A stretch of 64,000 nt of DNA from Oscillospiraceae bacterium HV4-5-C5C (GCA_012034405.1 JAAVLZ010000001.1:62001-126000), one strand, 5' to 3'. Shown: positions 1 to 8,053, numbered from the stretch's first letter. The notes: a model not told the origin generated them from the letters alone. Made by a program: numbers and translations.

Positions 1-424
1 CAGCCGTAAATACATACAGGCCATCAAAATATAAAAAGCAAGGCGCCAGAGCCGGTATTGCCTGACGCCGGGCCAATCCTGTTCCCGGGTTAAACGCCAG
101 TAAGGCGCTCGACGGATCGGTTTGATTTTCAGGACTGCGTTCCTGGACAGCCAGATACCAGTCCTGCCAGCGGGCAAGATCCGCTTGAGGCTCTCCCCCG
201 GCTGGCGCTTCAGCCTGCGCGCGGATAATATATGAGCAATCGCTGACATCCACCACCGCAGCCCGGCCACGGGTATCCAGCGTGGTCAGTTCCAGCGAAG
301 TCAGACGCTGATTGTCCTGCAGAGTCAGCGGCGTTCCCGGCGGTTCAGCCGCCGGACTGCCGGCGGCTGCCGCCTGCGGGCGGTGCTGTGCCGGACGCGC
401 ATAGCCACCGATGATCCCGCTCAT
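1..424 (-). CDS. Unknown protein, 3' part outside window
   Basis: An open frame runs from an ATG at 424 to the window edge (141 codons seen) without a stop. Its start overlaps the citrate synthase stop codon as ATGA, the usual sign of translational coupling, so it is probably the third gene of the aconitase-citrate synthase operon. The protein begins MSGIIGGYARPAQ, has an Ala/Pro-rich stretch at about residues 13-32, then a mixed region containing VDVSDCSYIIRAQ. No signal peptide, membrane segment or family motif is recognisable. I do not know the family. The coding call rests on the ATGA overlap and the unbroken frame; the function is open. Confidence 0.6.
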   Translation of the reverse strand, partial: MSGIIGGYARPAQHRPQAAAAGSPAAEPPGTPLTLQDNQRLTSLELTTLDTRGRAAVVDVSDCSYIIRAQAEAPAGGEPQADLARWQDWYLAVQERSPENQTDPSSALLAFNPGTGLARRQAIPALAPCFLYFDGLYVFTA

Positions 425-1788
425 GCCTTTTCTGAGCCCAGGCGGTTTTCCATGGGTGTATAGGCTCTGCGGCGAGCGATTGATTTATAAGCCGGCCGCA
501 TAATCCGGCCTCCGGAAATCAGTTCCTCTAAGCGATGAGCTGACCAGCCGGAGATACGGGCAACCGCAAAGATCGGAGAATAGAGTTCCTCCGGAATCCC
601 CAGCATTTTATAAACAAAGCCGGAAAAGAAATCCACATTGGCGCAGACCTGCTTATCGTTGTTTTTGACATTATTAAAAACCGCTGGCGCCAGGCGCTCC
701 ACATCCAGGTACAATTGATATTCATCATCCATATGGTTGACATACGCCAGCTGCCGCGCGTAGTCACGCAAGAGTTTGGCCCGGGGGTCAGAGAGCGTGT
801 AAACGGCATGACCGATACCGTAAATCAGGCCGGAACGGTCAAACGCCTGCTTGGTCAGCAGCCGGGTCAGATAGTCGCTGAGCTCGTCTTCCGAACGCCA
901 GTTGCTGACATTGGCTTTCAGGTCCTGCATCATGGCATAGGCTTTGCCGGAAGCGCCGCCGTGCTGAGGGCCCTTTAAGGAACCCAAAGCCGCAGCGATC
1001 GCCGAGTAGGTATCTGTACCGGTTGAAGTAACTGCTCTGGTTACAAAAGTCGAATTATTTCCGCCGCCGTGATCTGCGTGCAACACCAGGGCCAGATCCA
1101 GCACCCTTGCCTCAAGCTCGGTAAACTGTCCGTCCGGTCTGATCAGATAAAGCAGATTCTCAGCGGTGTTGTACTCAGGCCTGGGCGCATGAATAAACAG
1201 GCTTTTTTTGTCAATATAATGGGACTTGGCCATATATCCATAGGCTGCCAGAGCCGGGAAACGGGCAATCAGGCGGACGCACTGAATAAAGACATTCTCC
1301 GGGGAAATATCATCCGCATTATCATCTGAAGCGTAGAGGTTCAGGACGGAACGGGCCATTTTATTCATGATGTCCCGGCTGGGATGCTTCAGGATCAGAT
1401 CCTCTAAAAAATTCTCCGGCAGATCCCGGTTGCAGCTCAGGGACGCGTTAAATACGTCCAGCTCTTTTTGCGTAGGCAGCTCGCCGAACAGCAAAAGGTA
1501 GGTAGTTTCTTCAAAGCCAAAGCGTTTTTCATCATAAAAGCCGTGTACCAGGTCCTCCACATCAATGCCGTGGTAGAACAGGTGCCCCTCACAGGGAACC
1601 CGTTCGCCATCATCCATAATATAGGAATAGACCTCACCGATTTCTGTCAGGCCGGCCAATACGCCCGTCCCGTTATCATTTCTTAAGCCGCGCTTCACGC
1701 CATAACGCTCAAATAATTCAGGGGGTATTTGCCGGCGGGTCTTTGCATGCTGGTAAAGCTCTGCGGTTTTGCTCTCTTGATCATTCAT
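421..1788 (-). CDS. gltA: Citrate synthase
   Basis: Condenses acetyl-CoA and oxaloacetate to citrate and CoA in the cytoplasm. The 455-residue protein carries the three catalytic regions of the family in order: GPQHGGASGK with the first catalytic His near residue 275, GIGHAVYTLSDPRA with the second His near 327, and NVDFFSGFVYK with the catalytic Asp near 384. The length fits the roughly 450-residue clostridial form. The start is ATG with a GGGAGG site about ten bases upstream. It lies 33 bases after the aconitase gene and overlaps the next gene by ATGA, so all three are probably cotranscribed from the promoter near 4061-4090. With aconitase it would supply isocitrate, and hence 2-oxoglutarate and glutamate. 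No isocitrate dehydrogenase is recognised in the window. It could be a 2-methylcitrate synthase by sequence alone, but the aconitase neighbour favours citrate. Confidence 0.93.
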   Translation of the reverse strand: MNDQESKTAELYQHAKTRRQIPPELFERYGVKRGLRNDNGTGVLAGLTEIGEVYSYIMDDGERVPCEGHLFYHGIDVEDLVHGFYDEKRFGFEETTYLLLFGELPTQKELDVFNASLSCNRDLPENFLEDLILKHPSRDIMNKMARSVLNLYASDDNADDISPENVFIQCVRLIARFPALAAYGYMAKSHYIDKKSLFIHAPRPEYNTAENLLYLIRPDGQFTELEARVLDLALVLHADHGGGNNSTFVTRAVTSTGTDTYSAIAAALGSLKGPQHGGASGKAYAMMQDLKANVSNWRSEDELSDYLTRLLTKQAFDRSGLIYGIGHAVYTLSDPRAKLLRDYARQLAYVNHMDDEYQLYLDVERLAPAVFNNVKNNDKQVCANVDFFSGFVYKMLGIPEELYSPIFAVARISGWSAHRLEELISGGRIMRPAYKSIARRRAYTPMENRLGSEKA

Positions 1789-1821
1789 CTCGGTAGTCGC
1801 CTCCCTTATTAATGTGTTTTA

Positions 1822-3780
1822 TTATGCCCGGGCCAGATGGCCGGCACGGGTCAGATTTAATAAACCGCCGGACAGCAGCATATCCCGCTGTCTGTCACTG
1901 ATGGTCAGACGGCAGGGTATGATCTTACCGGTATTTTGAACGCTTACCCGTACGGGCTGTCCGTCCGCCGCGGCCGTAACCTGATCAACAGCGTGATCAA
2001 TCAGCAGCTCATCCTCCAGCTGCAGGGTTTCATAATCCGCCGGATCAATGAAGGTCAGCGGCAGGATACCGTTATTAATCAAATTCGCCTCATGGATCCT
2101 GGCAAAGCTCAAAGCCAGCACGGCCTTGACCCCTAACTGAAGCGGTGCCAGCGCCGCATGCTCCCGGCTGGATCCCTGCCCGTAGTTTTGTCCGGCTACG
2201 ATCATGCCGCCGCCATGAGCTTTGGCACGGGCCGGAAACTCCGGATCACAGGGAGTCAGGCAAAAGTCTGCCAGATACGGGATATTGGAGCGGAAGGGCA
2301 GCAACTTAGCGTTAGACGGCATAATGTGATCAGTTGTGATGTTATCTTCAACTTTAATCAGGACCGATCCGCTGACTTGCTCCGGCAGAGCATGATTCAG
2401 CGGGAACGGTTTGATATTGGGCCCCCGCACGACGTCAACCGTCCGGCCATCCTCCGGCGGCAGGATAATCATGTTGTCTGAAACAGTAAATTCAGCCGGT
2501 AAAGTAACGGCCGGCGGATCCATGCCCAGAGAACGGGGATCCGTCAGATAGCCGGTCAAAGCGGATACCGCCGCGACCTCAGGACTGACCAGAAATACCT
2601 TGGCCGACTTGGTCCCTGACCGGCCGTAAAAGTTACGGTTGATGGTTCTCAGGCTCACCGCATCTGTTTTGGGCGACTGTCCCATGCCGATACAAGGTCC
2701 GCAGCCGGCCTCCAAAATCCGGGCCCCCGCCATAATCATATCCGCCAGAGCGCCGTTGGCCGCAATCATGCTGAGTACTTGCTTGGACCCCGGTCCGATA
2801 ACCAGGGAAACATCCGGCGCCACGGTCTTTCCTTTAAGGATAGCCGCCACCGTCATCATATCGGTATAGGAAGAGTTCGTGCAGGAACCGATCGTAACCT
2901 GATCAACCTTAATCTGTTCATTTTGCGCCTTCTCAACGGTATGCACATTATCCGGGCTGTGCGGGTAAGCAACCAGCGGCTGCAGGCGGTTCAGATCAAT
3001 AACCACTTTTTCATCATAGACCGCATCCGGATCAGCAGCGATCGGCGTAAAGTCAGCTTCGCGGTCCTGGGCCTGCATAAAAATCCGGCTGGTTTCATCT
3101 GCGGGAAAAATTGAGGTAGTCGCGCCCAGCTCCGCGCCCATATTGGTTATGGTGGCCCGTTGAGGAACAGTCAGGGTTTTGACGCCCGGGCCGCCATACT
3201 CAATAATTTTGCCAACGCCGCCCTTAACGGTCAGGCGCCGCAGGACCTCCAGGATAACATCCTTGGCTGTCACCCAGGGCTGCAAAGCCCCTTCCAGCCA
3301 GACCTGAACCATTTTGGGCATGGTGATATAGTAAGGACCGCCGCCCATGGCGACAGCAACATCAAGGCCGCCCGCACCGATGGCCAGCATGCCCAGGCCG
3401 CCCGCGGTCGGCGTATGCGAGTCAGAACCCAGTAAAGTTTTACCAGGAACCGCAAAACGCTCAATATGGACCTGATGACAGACTCCGTTGCCCGGACGCG
3501 AAAAGCGAATGCCGTGGCGGGCCGCTACCGTTTGCAGATACTTATGATCATCGGCGTTTTCAAAACCAGCCTGCAGCATGTTGTGATCCACATAAGCGAC
3601 GGACAGCTCTGTCTTTACCCGCTCCAGACCCAGGGCTTCAAACTGCAGGTAAGCCATAGTTCCGGTAGAGTCCTGGGTCAGCGTCTGGTCAATCCTGAGT
3701 CCGATCTCCTCCCCCGGTTGCATGCTGCCGCTCATCAAATGATTTTTAATTATTTTCTGACTGATCGTTAACCCACTCAT
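1822..3780 (-). CDS. acn: Aconitate hydratase
   Basis: Isomerises citrate to isocitrate through cis-aconitate using a [4Fe-4S] cluster. At 652 residues it belongs to the shorter, mitochondrial/homoaconitase-like aconitase type found in Clostridia rather than the roughly 900-residue AcnA. Cluster cysteines are visible in TIGSCTNSSYTD (near residue 300) and GCGPCIGMGQSP (two Cys near 360). Active-site segments include GSDSHTPTAGGLGMLAIG in the N-terminal half and GQNYGQGSSREHAALAP in the C-terminal swivel domain. Start ATG is preceded by GAGAGG. It is the first gene of the operon with citrate synthase and has an unusually long leader of about 275 bases containing an inverted repeat, so post-initiation control is possible. 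Homoaconitase or isopropylmalate isomerase are less likely given the adjacent citrate synthase. Confidence 0.92.
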   Translation of the reverse strand: MSGLTISQKIIKNHLMSGSMQPGEEIGLRIDQTLTQDSTGTMAYLQFEALGLERVKTELSVAYVDHNMLQAGFENADDHKYLQTVAARHGIRFSRPGNGVCHQVHIERFAVPGKTLLGSDSHTPTAGGLGMLAIGAGGLDVAVAMGGGPYYITMPKMVQVWLEGALQPWVTAKDVILEVLRRLTVKGGVGKIIEYGGPGVKTLTVPQRATITNMGAELGATTSIFPADETSRIFMQAQDREADFTPIAADPDAVYDEKVVIDLNRLQPLVAYPHSPDNVHTVEKAQNEQIKVDQVTIGSCTNSSYTDMMTVAAILKGKTVAPDVSLVIGPGSKQVLSMIAANGALADMIMAGARILEAGCGPCIGMGQSPKTDAVSLRTINRNFYGRSGTKSAKVFLVSPEVAAVSALTGYLTDPRSLGMDPPAVTLPAEFTVSDNMIILPPEDGRTVDVVRGPNIKPFPLNHALPEQVSGSVLIKVEDNITTDHIMPSNAKLLPFRSNIPYLADFCLTPCDPEFPARAKAHGGGMIVAGQNYGQGSSREHAALAPLQLGVKAVLALSFARIHEANLINNGILPLTFIDPADYETLQLEDELLIDHAVDQVTAAADGQPVRVSVQNTGKIIPCRLTISDRQRDMLLSGGLLNLTRAGHLARA

Positions 3781-3963
3781 TTGCTATGTCCTCTCAATAC
3801 GATTATTTTTCAGCCGATCCGGCTGATCAACCGGCTGCCGGGAGTCCGGCGCCGGGTCCGGGCTGCTTAAGTCAGGCCCGCAGGATAGATCTCTACCCCT
3901 GGCGGCAAAGTCCCCGCCTCTTAGTTTACCCGCTTTTTATCTGAAGCAGATCGGCCGGATCAC

Positions 3964-4008
3964 ACCGTTAAAGCTGCCCTGCGTTTATCAACCGGCATAT
4001 TTAACGGT
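3964..4008. repeat. Inverted repeat in the aconitase leader
   Basis: Arms ACCGTTAAA at 3964-3972 and TTTAACGGT at 4000-4008 are perfectly complementary over nine bases and enclose 27 bases. They lie within the predicted 5' untranslated region of the aconitase transcript. They could form an RNA hairpin or bind a dimeric repressor. The rest of the 3781-4138 gap is GC-rich, contains the palindrome CCGGCGCCGG near 3846-3855 and the small stem CAGCCG/CGGCTG near 3811-3825, and shows no gene. No T-box or other riboswitch signature is apparent. Confidence 0.5.
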
Positions 4009-4060
4009 CTGCCCTTGCCCCTTCCGCGGGCAGAATGATGCTGATACAGCCTGAATCTAT

Positions 4061-4090
4061 ATTATGCGTTTGCAATGCATGTTCTGTCAA
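4061..4090 (-). promoter_or_regulatory. Promoter of the acn-gltA operon
   Basis: Read on the minus strand, a perfect -35 TTGACA (4085-4090) is separated by 18 bases from CATAAT (4061-4066), which matches the -10 consensus at five of six positions. Transcription would start near 4054 and give a leader of about 275 bases before the aconitase ATG. This is a sigma-A type promoter by pattern only. Confidence 0.6.
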
Positions 4091-4138
4091 CTGTCATAAT
4101 TGTCCGGTCAAGTCCATTTCAGTCAGTTAACCAGGACT

Positions 4139-4969
4139 TTATTTGAATGAAATATCGCCGCATAATTCATAACACAAAATTGCCCCGGCGGCCGCGGCAT
4201 TCAGTGACTCAATTTCCGGCACCTGAGGAATGCGGACGCAGCAGTCTGCCAATTGTAAAAACTCGCGGCAGACACCGTTACCCTCATTACCGATAACCAG
4301 CGCTGCCGGCAGCTGCCAGCTAAGCCGGCGGCTTGGCGTCCCGTTCAGATCAGCTGCGTAGAGAAGCGCCTGCCGCTCCTTTAAAAAAGCTACGCAGTCA
4401 GCAGGCGTACGGAAGAAGGTCAGGGGTATCCTGAAAATAGCTCCCATGGAGGCCCTCAAGGCTTTACTTTCATAGGGCGAAGCCGTCCCGTTCATGAACA
4501 GCACGCCGCTGAAAGCAAAAGCGGCGGCAGTCCGGATCAGCGTACCGACATTACCCGGATCCTGCAGCCGGTCCAGTACCAGCCAGCGCTGTTGCCGGGG
4601 GCTCATGGCCTGCTGCTGCGCGGAAAGCGCCGGCTGAAACTGTTTGGGCAGCAGCAAGAGGCAGCCCTGGCTGTGGCGGGTATCGCTCAACGCCGCCAGC
4701 AAATCATCAGCCAGGACAAAAACCGGGGTCTGCTCCGGCATGATGGCCGTCAGGCGGTCCAGCCGTTCCGGCTGGACCAGCAGGGATTCAGCCAGAATAA
4801 AAGCGCGGGGGATCAGGCCTGACTGCAGCGCAGCTTCGGCAAAGCGCAGGCCTTCGCAGATAAAAACATCCTCAAAGGGGCCTTTGCGCCCGGTTTGCAG
4901 CCAGGCCTTGAAATGGCTGTTCTGGCGGCTGCGGATTACCGGGCAGTTTTGATCTAGAGTGACAGACAT
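4139..4969 (-). CDS. TrmH/SpoU-family RNA 2'-O-methyltransferase
   Basis: A 276-residue SPOUT-class methyltransferase that would methylate a ribose 2'-OH in rRNA or tRNA using S-adenosylmethionine. The N-terminal substrate-binding domain is residues 1-115. The catalytic knot domain shows motif 1 (LQDPGNVGTLIRTAAAF, near 135-150), motif 2 (LVIGNEGNGV, near 225) and motif 3 (IPQVPEIESLNAAAAGAIL, near 240-260). It follows infC-rpmI-rplT, an arrangement common in Clostridia, but a strong terminator lies between rplT and this gene, so its expression may depend on read-through or its own promoter. Start ATG has AAGGAG upstream. The target nucleotide cannot be deduced. A second, divergent TrmH paralogue lies at 48870-49757. 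Confidence 0.88.
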   Translation of the reverse strand: MSVTLDQNCPVIRSRQNSHFKAWLQTGRKGPFEDVFICEGLRFAEAALQSGLIPRAFILAESLLVQPERLDRLTAIMPEQTPVFVLADDLLAALSDTRHSQGCLLLLPKQFQPALSAQQQAMSPRQQRWLVLDRLQDPGNVGTLIRTAAAFAFSGVLFMNGTASPYESKALRASMGAIFRIPLTFFRTPADCVAFLKERQALLYAADLNGTPSRRLSWQLPAALVIGNEGNGVCREFLQLADCCVRIPQVPEIESLNAAAAGAILCYELCGDISFK

Positions 4970-5084
4970 AAGCAGCTCCTTCTGATCCAGGTGATAGTTC
5001 TATCATAACGACTGATAAGCAGCCTGTAAAACAGCAGTTAACTGGTGATTGAGGGTACAGCAGGAGCAGCGGGACCCAGGGCAA

Positions 5085-5120
5085 CAAAAAAGCTCACTCT
5101 GTATTGATCAGAGTGAGCTT
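5085..5120 (-). terminator. Rho-independent terminator after rplT
   Basis: Two 12-base arms (5090-5101 and 5109-5120) are perfectly complementary around a seven-base loop. On the minus strand the stem is followed by a run of T residues. It sits just after the rplT stop codon and would end the infC-rpmI-rplT transcript. Confidence 0.9.
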
Positions 5121-5143
5121 AACAAGCACAATTCCAGTTGAAC

Positions 5144-5503
5144 TCAGGCGTTCAAACCGGCTTTGGCTTTTTCACATAAAGCGGTAAATGCGGCCGGATC
5201 CGTCACAGCCAGATCAGCCAGGACTTTACGGTCCAGAGCAATATCTGATTTTTTAAGCCCGTTCATAAACCGGCTGTAGCTCAGGCCATTCAGCCTTGCC
5301 GCCGCATTGATGCGGGTTATCCAAAGCTTGCGGAAGTCGCGTTTTTTATTGCGGCGATCCCGGTAAGCATAGGTCAGGCTCTTCATGACCTGCTGATTAG
5401 CAACTTTATATAAGGCGTGCTTACGGCCAAAAAAGCCCTTAGCCTGCTTCAGAATCTTCTTATGTCTGGCGCGGGTTGTCACGCCTCTTTTAACTCTAGC
5501 CAT
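5144..5503 (-). CDS. rplT: 50S ribosomal protein L20
   Basis: A 119-residue, strongly basic protein beginning [20 protein letters not shown], the signature N-terminus of L20, with [20 protein letters not shown] in the middle. It binds 23S rRNA early in 50S assembly. In Bacillus subtilis L20 also represses its own operon by causing premature termination in the infC leader; the leader upstream of infC here has the matching terminator. The length is normal for the family. The gene is 39 bases after rpmI and is followed by a terminator. Confidence 0.97.
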   Translation of the reverse strand: MARVKRGVTTRARHKKILKQAKGFFGRKHALYKVANQQVMKSLTYAYRDRRNKKRDFRKLWITRINAAARLNGLSYSRFMNGLKKSDIALDRKVLADLAVTDPAAFTALCEKAKAGLNA

Positions 5504-5542
5504 TTGTTATATCCTCCATAAACTGATGTGCGGCGCTCTAAC

Positions 5543-5740
5543 CTATTTATAAGGAATCATCTGCTTGATGCGATTTTCATCGGTCTTGAAGGATGTGGTT
5601 GATCCTCTCAGATTTCTGCGGCGCTTAGGTGATTTAGCAGCAGCTTTATGCTTTTTGAAGGCCTGAAAGCGTATGACCTTTCCCGTCCCGGATATCTTGT
5701 ATCTCTTCTTGGACGAGCTGTGTGATTTTTGTTTAGGCAT
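5543..5740 (-). CDS. rpmI: 50S ribosomal protein L35
   Basis: A 65-residue basic protein beginning MPKQKSHSSSKKRYKISGTG, with KHKAAAKSPKRRRNLRG, as in L35. It is part of the large ribosomal subunit. The gene lies between infC and rplT in the conserved order. An AGGAGG-type site precedes the ATG. Length is standard for the family. Confidence 0.96.
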   Translation of the reverse strand: MPKQKSHSSSKKRYKISGTGKVIRFQAFKKHKAAAKSPKRRRNLRGSTTSFKTDENRIKQMIPYK

Positions 5741-5762
5741 TTTATCGATCCTCCTCTGGTGC

Positions 5763-6287
5763 TTAATTATCCTTTATGGGGGCTAGAAACATAACCATAT
5801 TGCGGCCTTCCATTCTGGCCGGGCGGTCCACCGTAGCCACCGGCTTTACGCGCTCCGCAAAATCCCGCATCACGTCGTAGCCCCGGCTGGTATAAGCCAT
5901 CTCACGGCCGCGGAAACGGATATTAACCTTAACCCGGTTACCTTCCTCCAGAAAGCGCATGGCATTTTTAAGTTTAAAGCTCAAATCATGCTCCTCTGTC
6001 GTCAGTTTCAGTCCGACTTCCTTAACCTCAATGGTTTTTTGCTTTTTCCGCGCTTCCCGTTCCCGCTTGGCTTGTTCAAACTGAAACTTGCCAAAATCCA
6101 TGATCCGGCAAACCGGGTTGGTGGGGTTGGGAGAAATGAGTACCAAATCCAACCCTGCCTGTTCAGCCCTTTGCCGCGCAACTTCAATGGGGACAACGCC
6201 GACCATCTCACCATCCTCAGCAATTAAGCGAACCTTAGGGTAGCGAATCTGATCATTTATGGGTTGGTTACTCTGTCTCTTAGCTAT
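5763..6287 (-). CDS. infC: Translation initiation factor IF-3, AUA start
   Basis: IF-3 binds the 30S subunit and discriminates against non-canonical start codons. The first ATG in frame (6206) would give only 147 residues and cut into the N-terminal domain. The frame continues upstream through residues INDQIRYPKVRLIAEDGEMV, which match the normal IF-3 N-terminus, to an ATA codon at 6285-6287. That codon has a perfect GGAGGT (6295-6300) seven bases upstream. This gives 174 residues, the usual length. Known infC genes use AUU or similar rare starts so that IF-3 can repress its own translation; an AUA start fits that logic. The C-terminal domain (ending VMFLAPIKDN) is complete. First gene of infC-rpmI-rplT. 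Confidence 0.93.
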   Translation of the reverse strand: MAKRQSNQPINDQIRYPKVRLIAEDGEMVGVVPIEVARQRAEQAGLDLVLISPNPTNPVCRIMDFGKFQFEQAKREREARKKQKTIEVKEVGLKLTTEEHDLSFKLKNAMRFLEEGNRVKVNIRFRGREMAYTSRGYDVMRDFAERVKPVATVDRPARMEGRNMVMFLAPIKDN

Positions 6288-6318
6288 GTTCCTGACCTCC
6301 TATTATATTGCTCCGCAC

Positions 6319-6352
6319 AAAAACACCGGAGCGTTGTTTTCCGCTCCGGTGT
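6319..6352 (-). terminator. Attenuator terminator in the infC leader
   Basis: On the minus strand ACACCGGAGCG and CGCTCCGGTGT form an 11-base perfect stem (6323-6333 with 6342-6352), followed by a run of five T. It lies between the promoter and the infC ribosome binding site, so it can only act as a conditional terminator. By analogy with Bacillus subtilis it would respond to ribosomal protein L20. Confidence 0.85.
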
Positions 6353-6470
6353 CAATATCTATTATGATAATCCCGCCGGGAATCCAGGCACGGACTGTAT
6401 CATCAGTATTAACGTCAAACCTCTTTGCCGTCAGCTGGAGGTGAGAAGCGGAACTTCTGCTTAACAACGT
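6319..6470 (-). promoter_or_regulatory. L20-type leader of infC-rpmI-rplT
   Basis: About 150 bases of untranslated RNA precede infC between the predicted transcription start and the attenuator. It includes a small stem (GAAG/CTTC around GTTCCG) followed by CACCT, then a long linker to the terminator. In Bacillota the leader of this operon mimics the L20 site of 23S rRNA and L20 binding promotes termination. The assignment rests on operon identity and the terminator; I could not compare it with a covariance model. Confidence 0.6.
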
Positions 6471-6475
6471 TAACG

Positions 6476-6504
6476 ATTCTAGCGGTTATTGAATATTCTG
6501 TCAA
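6476..6504 (-). promoter_or_regulatory. Promoter of the infC operon
   Basis: Perfect -35 TTGACA (6499-6504), 17-base spacer, -10 TAGAAT (6476-6481; five of six matches), reading on the minus strand. Transcription would start near 6469. Confidence 0.75.
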
Positions 6505-6524
6505 CACCTGAACCGAGCGAAATA

Positions 6525-6533
6525 TGTTAAAAT
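6525..6533 (+). promoter_or_regulatory. Possible extended -10 promoter of the PRTase gene
   Basis: TGT plus TAAAAT (6528-6533) forms an extended -10 element ahead of the plus-strand gene at 6562. There is no good -35 element at the right distance. It would be divergent from, and close to, the infC promoter. Confidence 0.35.
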
Positions 6534-6561
6534 TAGCGTACCCGAGAGGAGGAAGACAGCA

Positions 6562-7428
6562 ATGGTTGACACAATTGTCAGTGAGTTGTTTCAAACTCAG
6601 GCTCTGCAGGTTTGTGATCCGGATCACCCGTTTTGGTATACCTCCGGCCTGTTTGGACCCTACTATATCAACACCCATTTTCTTTATGGCAGTAAGGAAG
6701 CCGCAGAAAATCTGCTGGAACAGATTGACCGGGAGCTGGCACGGGACAACCGCCTGTTCTTTCCGGTTTCCATAGCCAGGCAGACCGAGCAGCAATATGA
6801 AACGAACCGGATCTACCGTCATGTCATTGATGAACTGGCAGGTTTAGCCTCAGGTCTCTCTTTTGATCTGATTTCCGGAGGCGAGCGCCGGGATTTCTTT
6901 TTTTCCTACGCGGTAGCGGCCAGGCTGCAGGTTCCGCATCTATCTATCTTTAAGGACGGTTCCAGGGTTTTAAGCACGCTGAAAGGCCGGCCGGAGTTAT
7001 ATCCGGCTTCTTATCAGGGACCGGTCTTCAAGGGACAGACTTTCCTGCATATTGCAGATCTGGTCACCCAGGCTTCCTCCTACACCCGCAGCTGGATACC
7101 GGCAGTTACCGCGCTGGGCGGTCAGGTTAAAGATACGTTGGTGGTAGTGGACCGGGCACAGGGCGGCCGTACGATCCTGCAGCAGCAGGGCATAAAGCTG
7201 CATGCCCTGACCGCCATTGACCAAAAGCTATTTGAGGCGGCTCAGGCCCAGGGGCTGATCAGTGCCGGCCAGGCCGCCCTGCTTGAAAGCTATGCCAGTG
7301 ATCCGGATCAGTTTATCCAGCAATTTCTGGCCAGTCATCCTGGTTTTTTGCAGGCGGAGGAACAGCGGGACGCCCGGACGGCAGAGCGCGTCAATCGTTT
7401 CCGCTGGCTTCAGAGTCAGCAAAGCTGA
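6562..7428 (+). CDS. Orotate phosphoribosyltransferase-like protein
   Basis: A 288-residue type I phosphoribosyltransferase candidate. The N-terminal segment FWYTSGLFGPYYINTHFLYG resembles the substrate hood of orotate phosphoribosyltransferases (TSG...PYYIN). Near residue 193 the segment TLVVVDRAQGGRTIL occupies the place of the PRPP-binding loop; the usual two acidic residues (DD or ED) are replaced by VDR, as in OPRT domains of some UMP synthases, where DREQGG is found. A LISGGERRDFFFS segment (near 110) resembles the PRTase core. No classical pyrE is in the pyr cluster starting 2 kb downstream on the other strand, so this could supply that step, but a divergent or non-catalytic member is possible. 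Start ATG has GAGGAGG upstream. It is divergent from infC and followed by a YgjP-like gene. Confidence 0.6.
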   Translation: MVDTIVSELFQTQALQVCDPDHPFWYTSGLFGPYYINTHFLYGSKEAAENLLEQIDRELARDNRLFFPVSIARQTEQQYETNRIYRHVIDELAGLASGLSFDLISGGERRDFFFSYAVAARLQVPHLSIFKDGSRVLSTLKGRPELYPASYQGPVFKGQTFLHIADLVTQASSYTRSWIPAVTALGGQVKDTLVVVDRAQGGRTILQQQGIKLHALTAIDQKLFEAAQAQGLISAGQAALLESYASDPDQFIQQFLASHPGFLQAEEQRDARTAERVNRFRWLQSQQS

Positions 7429-7438
7429 CCCGGACCGT

Positions 7439-8053
7439 ATGCGGAAAACAAGCAGCCCGCGCAGCCCTGAAGTCAGACCGCGGCTGGAGGCCGCGGTTTC
7501 GCAATTGTATATGCCTGAACTCGGTCTCCGGCAGGCTTTGGTTACCGTTATCCGCAGTGACCGGCGGTCGCTGTCCTTACAATTACTGCCGGATGGGACA
7601 CTGAGGCTGCGTTGTCCGCGCCGCCTCAGTCAGGCCGCGGCGCAGCAGTTTGTTAAGCAGCACATTGACTGGGTGCAAAAGCAGGCCGCCCGCCTGCTGG
7701 ACCCGCAGACTGTCAGTCTGCCCCCGCCGGACCCGGAAAGGCAGGCCTGGCTCAAGGCGCGGACCGGTCAGCGCCTGGCTGACTTTATGGCCGGCTGGGA
7801 CGGGCCGAGGCCTGGCCGCTGGTCTATCCGCCGGCAGCGCACCCGCTGGGGCTCGTGTTCTTCCAGCGGCACAATTTCTATCAATCTGCATTGCGCGGAA
7901 CTGCCGCAGCCCCTGTTTGAATATATTGTGGTTCATGAGCTTTGCCATCTGACTTATCTGAATCACGGACCGGCTTTCTGGTCGCTGGTAGCCAGTCTGC
8001 TGCCCGATTACCGCCATCGGCAGCGGCAACTGGCCCGGTATCGCTTAATCTGA
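7439..8053 (+). CDS. YgjP-like (DUF45) zinc metallopeptidase-fold protein
   Basis: A 204-residue protein with the family hallmarks: RQRTRWGSCSSSGTISINLH followed by VVHELCHLTYLNHGPAFW, containing a HELCH zinc motif near residue 165 and a downstream His. YgjP/DUF45 proteins are predicted metal-dependent hydrolases; the physiological substrate is unknown. The longer open frame begins inside the previous gene, so I take the ATG at 7439, ten bases after that gene's stop; its ribosome binding site is weak, suggesting coupling. It converges on mutY. Confidence 0.8.
   Translation: MRKTSSPRSPEVRPRLEAAVSQLYMPELGLRQALVTVIRSDRRSLSLQLLPDGTLRLRCPRRLSQAAAQQFVKQHIDWVQKQAARLLDPQTVSLPPPDPERQAWLKARTGQRLADFMAGWDGPRPGRWSIRRQRTRWGSCSSSGTISINLHCAELPQPLFEYIVVHELCHLTYLNHGPAFWSLVASLLPDYRHRQRQLARYRLI

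Noticed and set aside
3781-4138. T-box or other known riboswitch before aconitase
   Set aside because: No GGTGG-ACCGCG-like T-box core and no terminator with a U-run in the leader.
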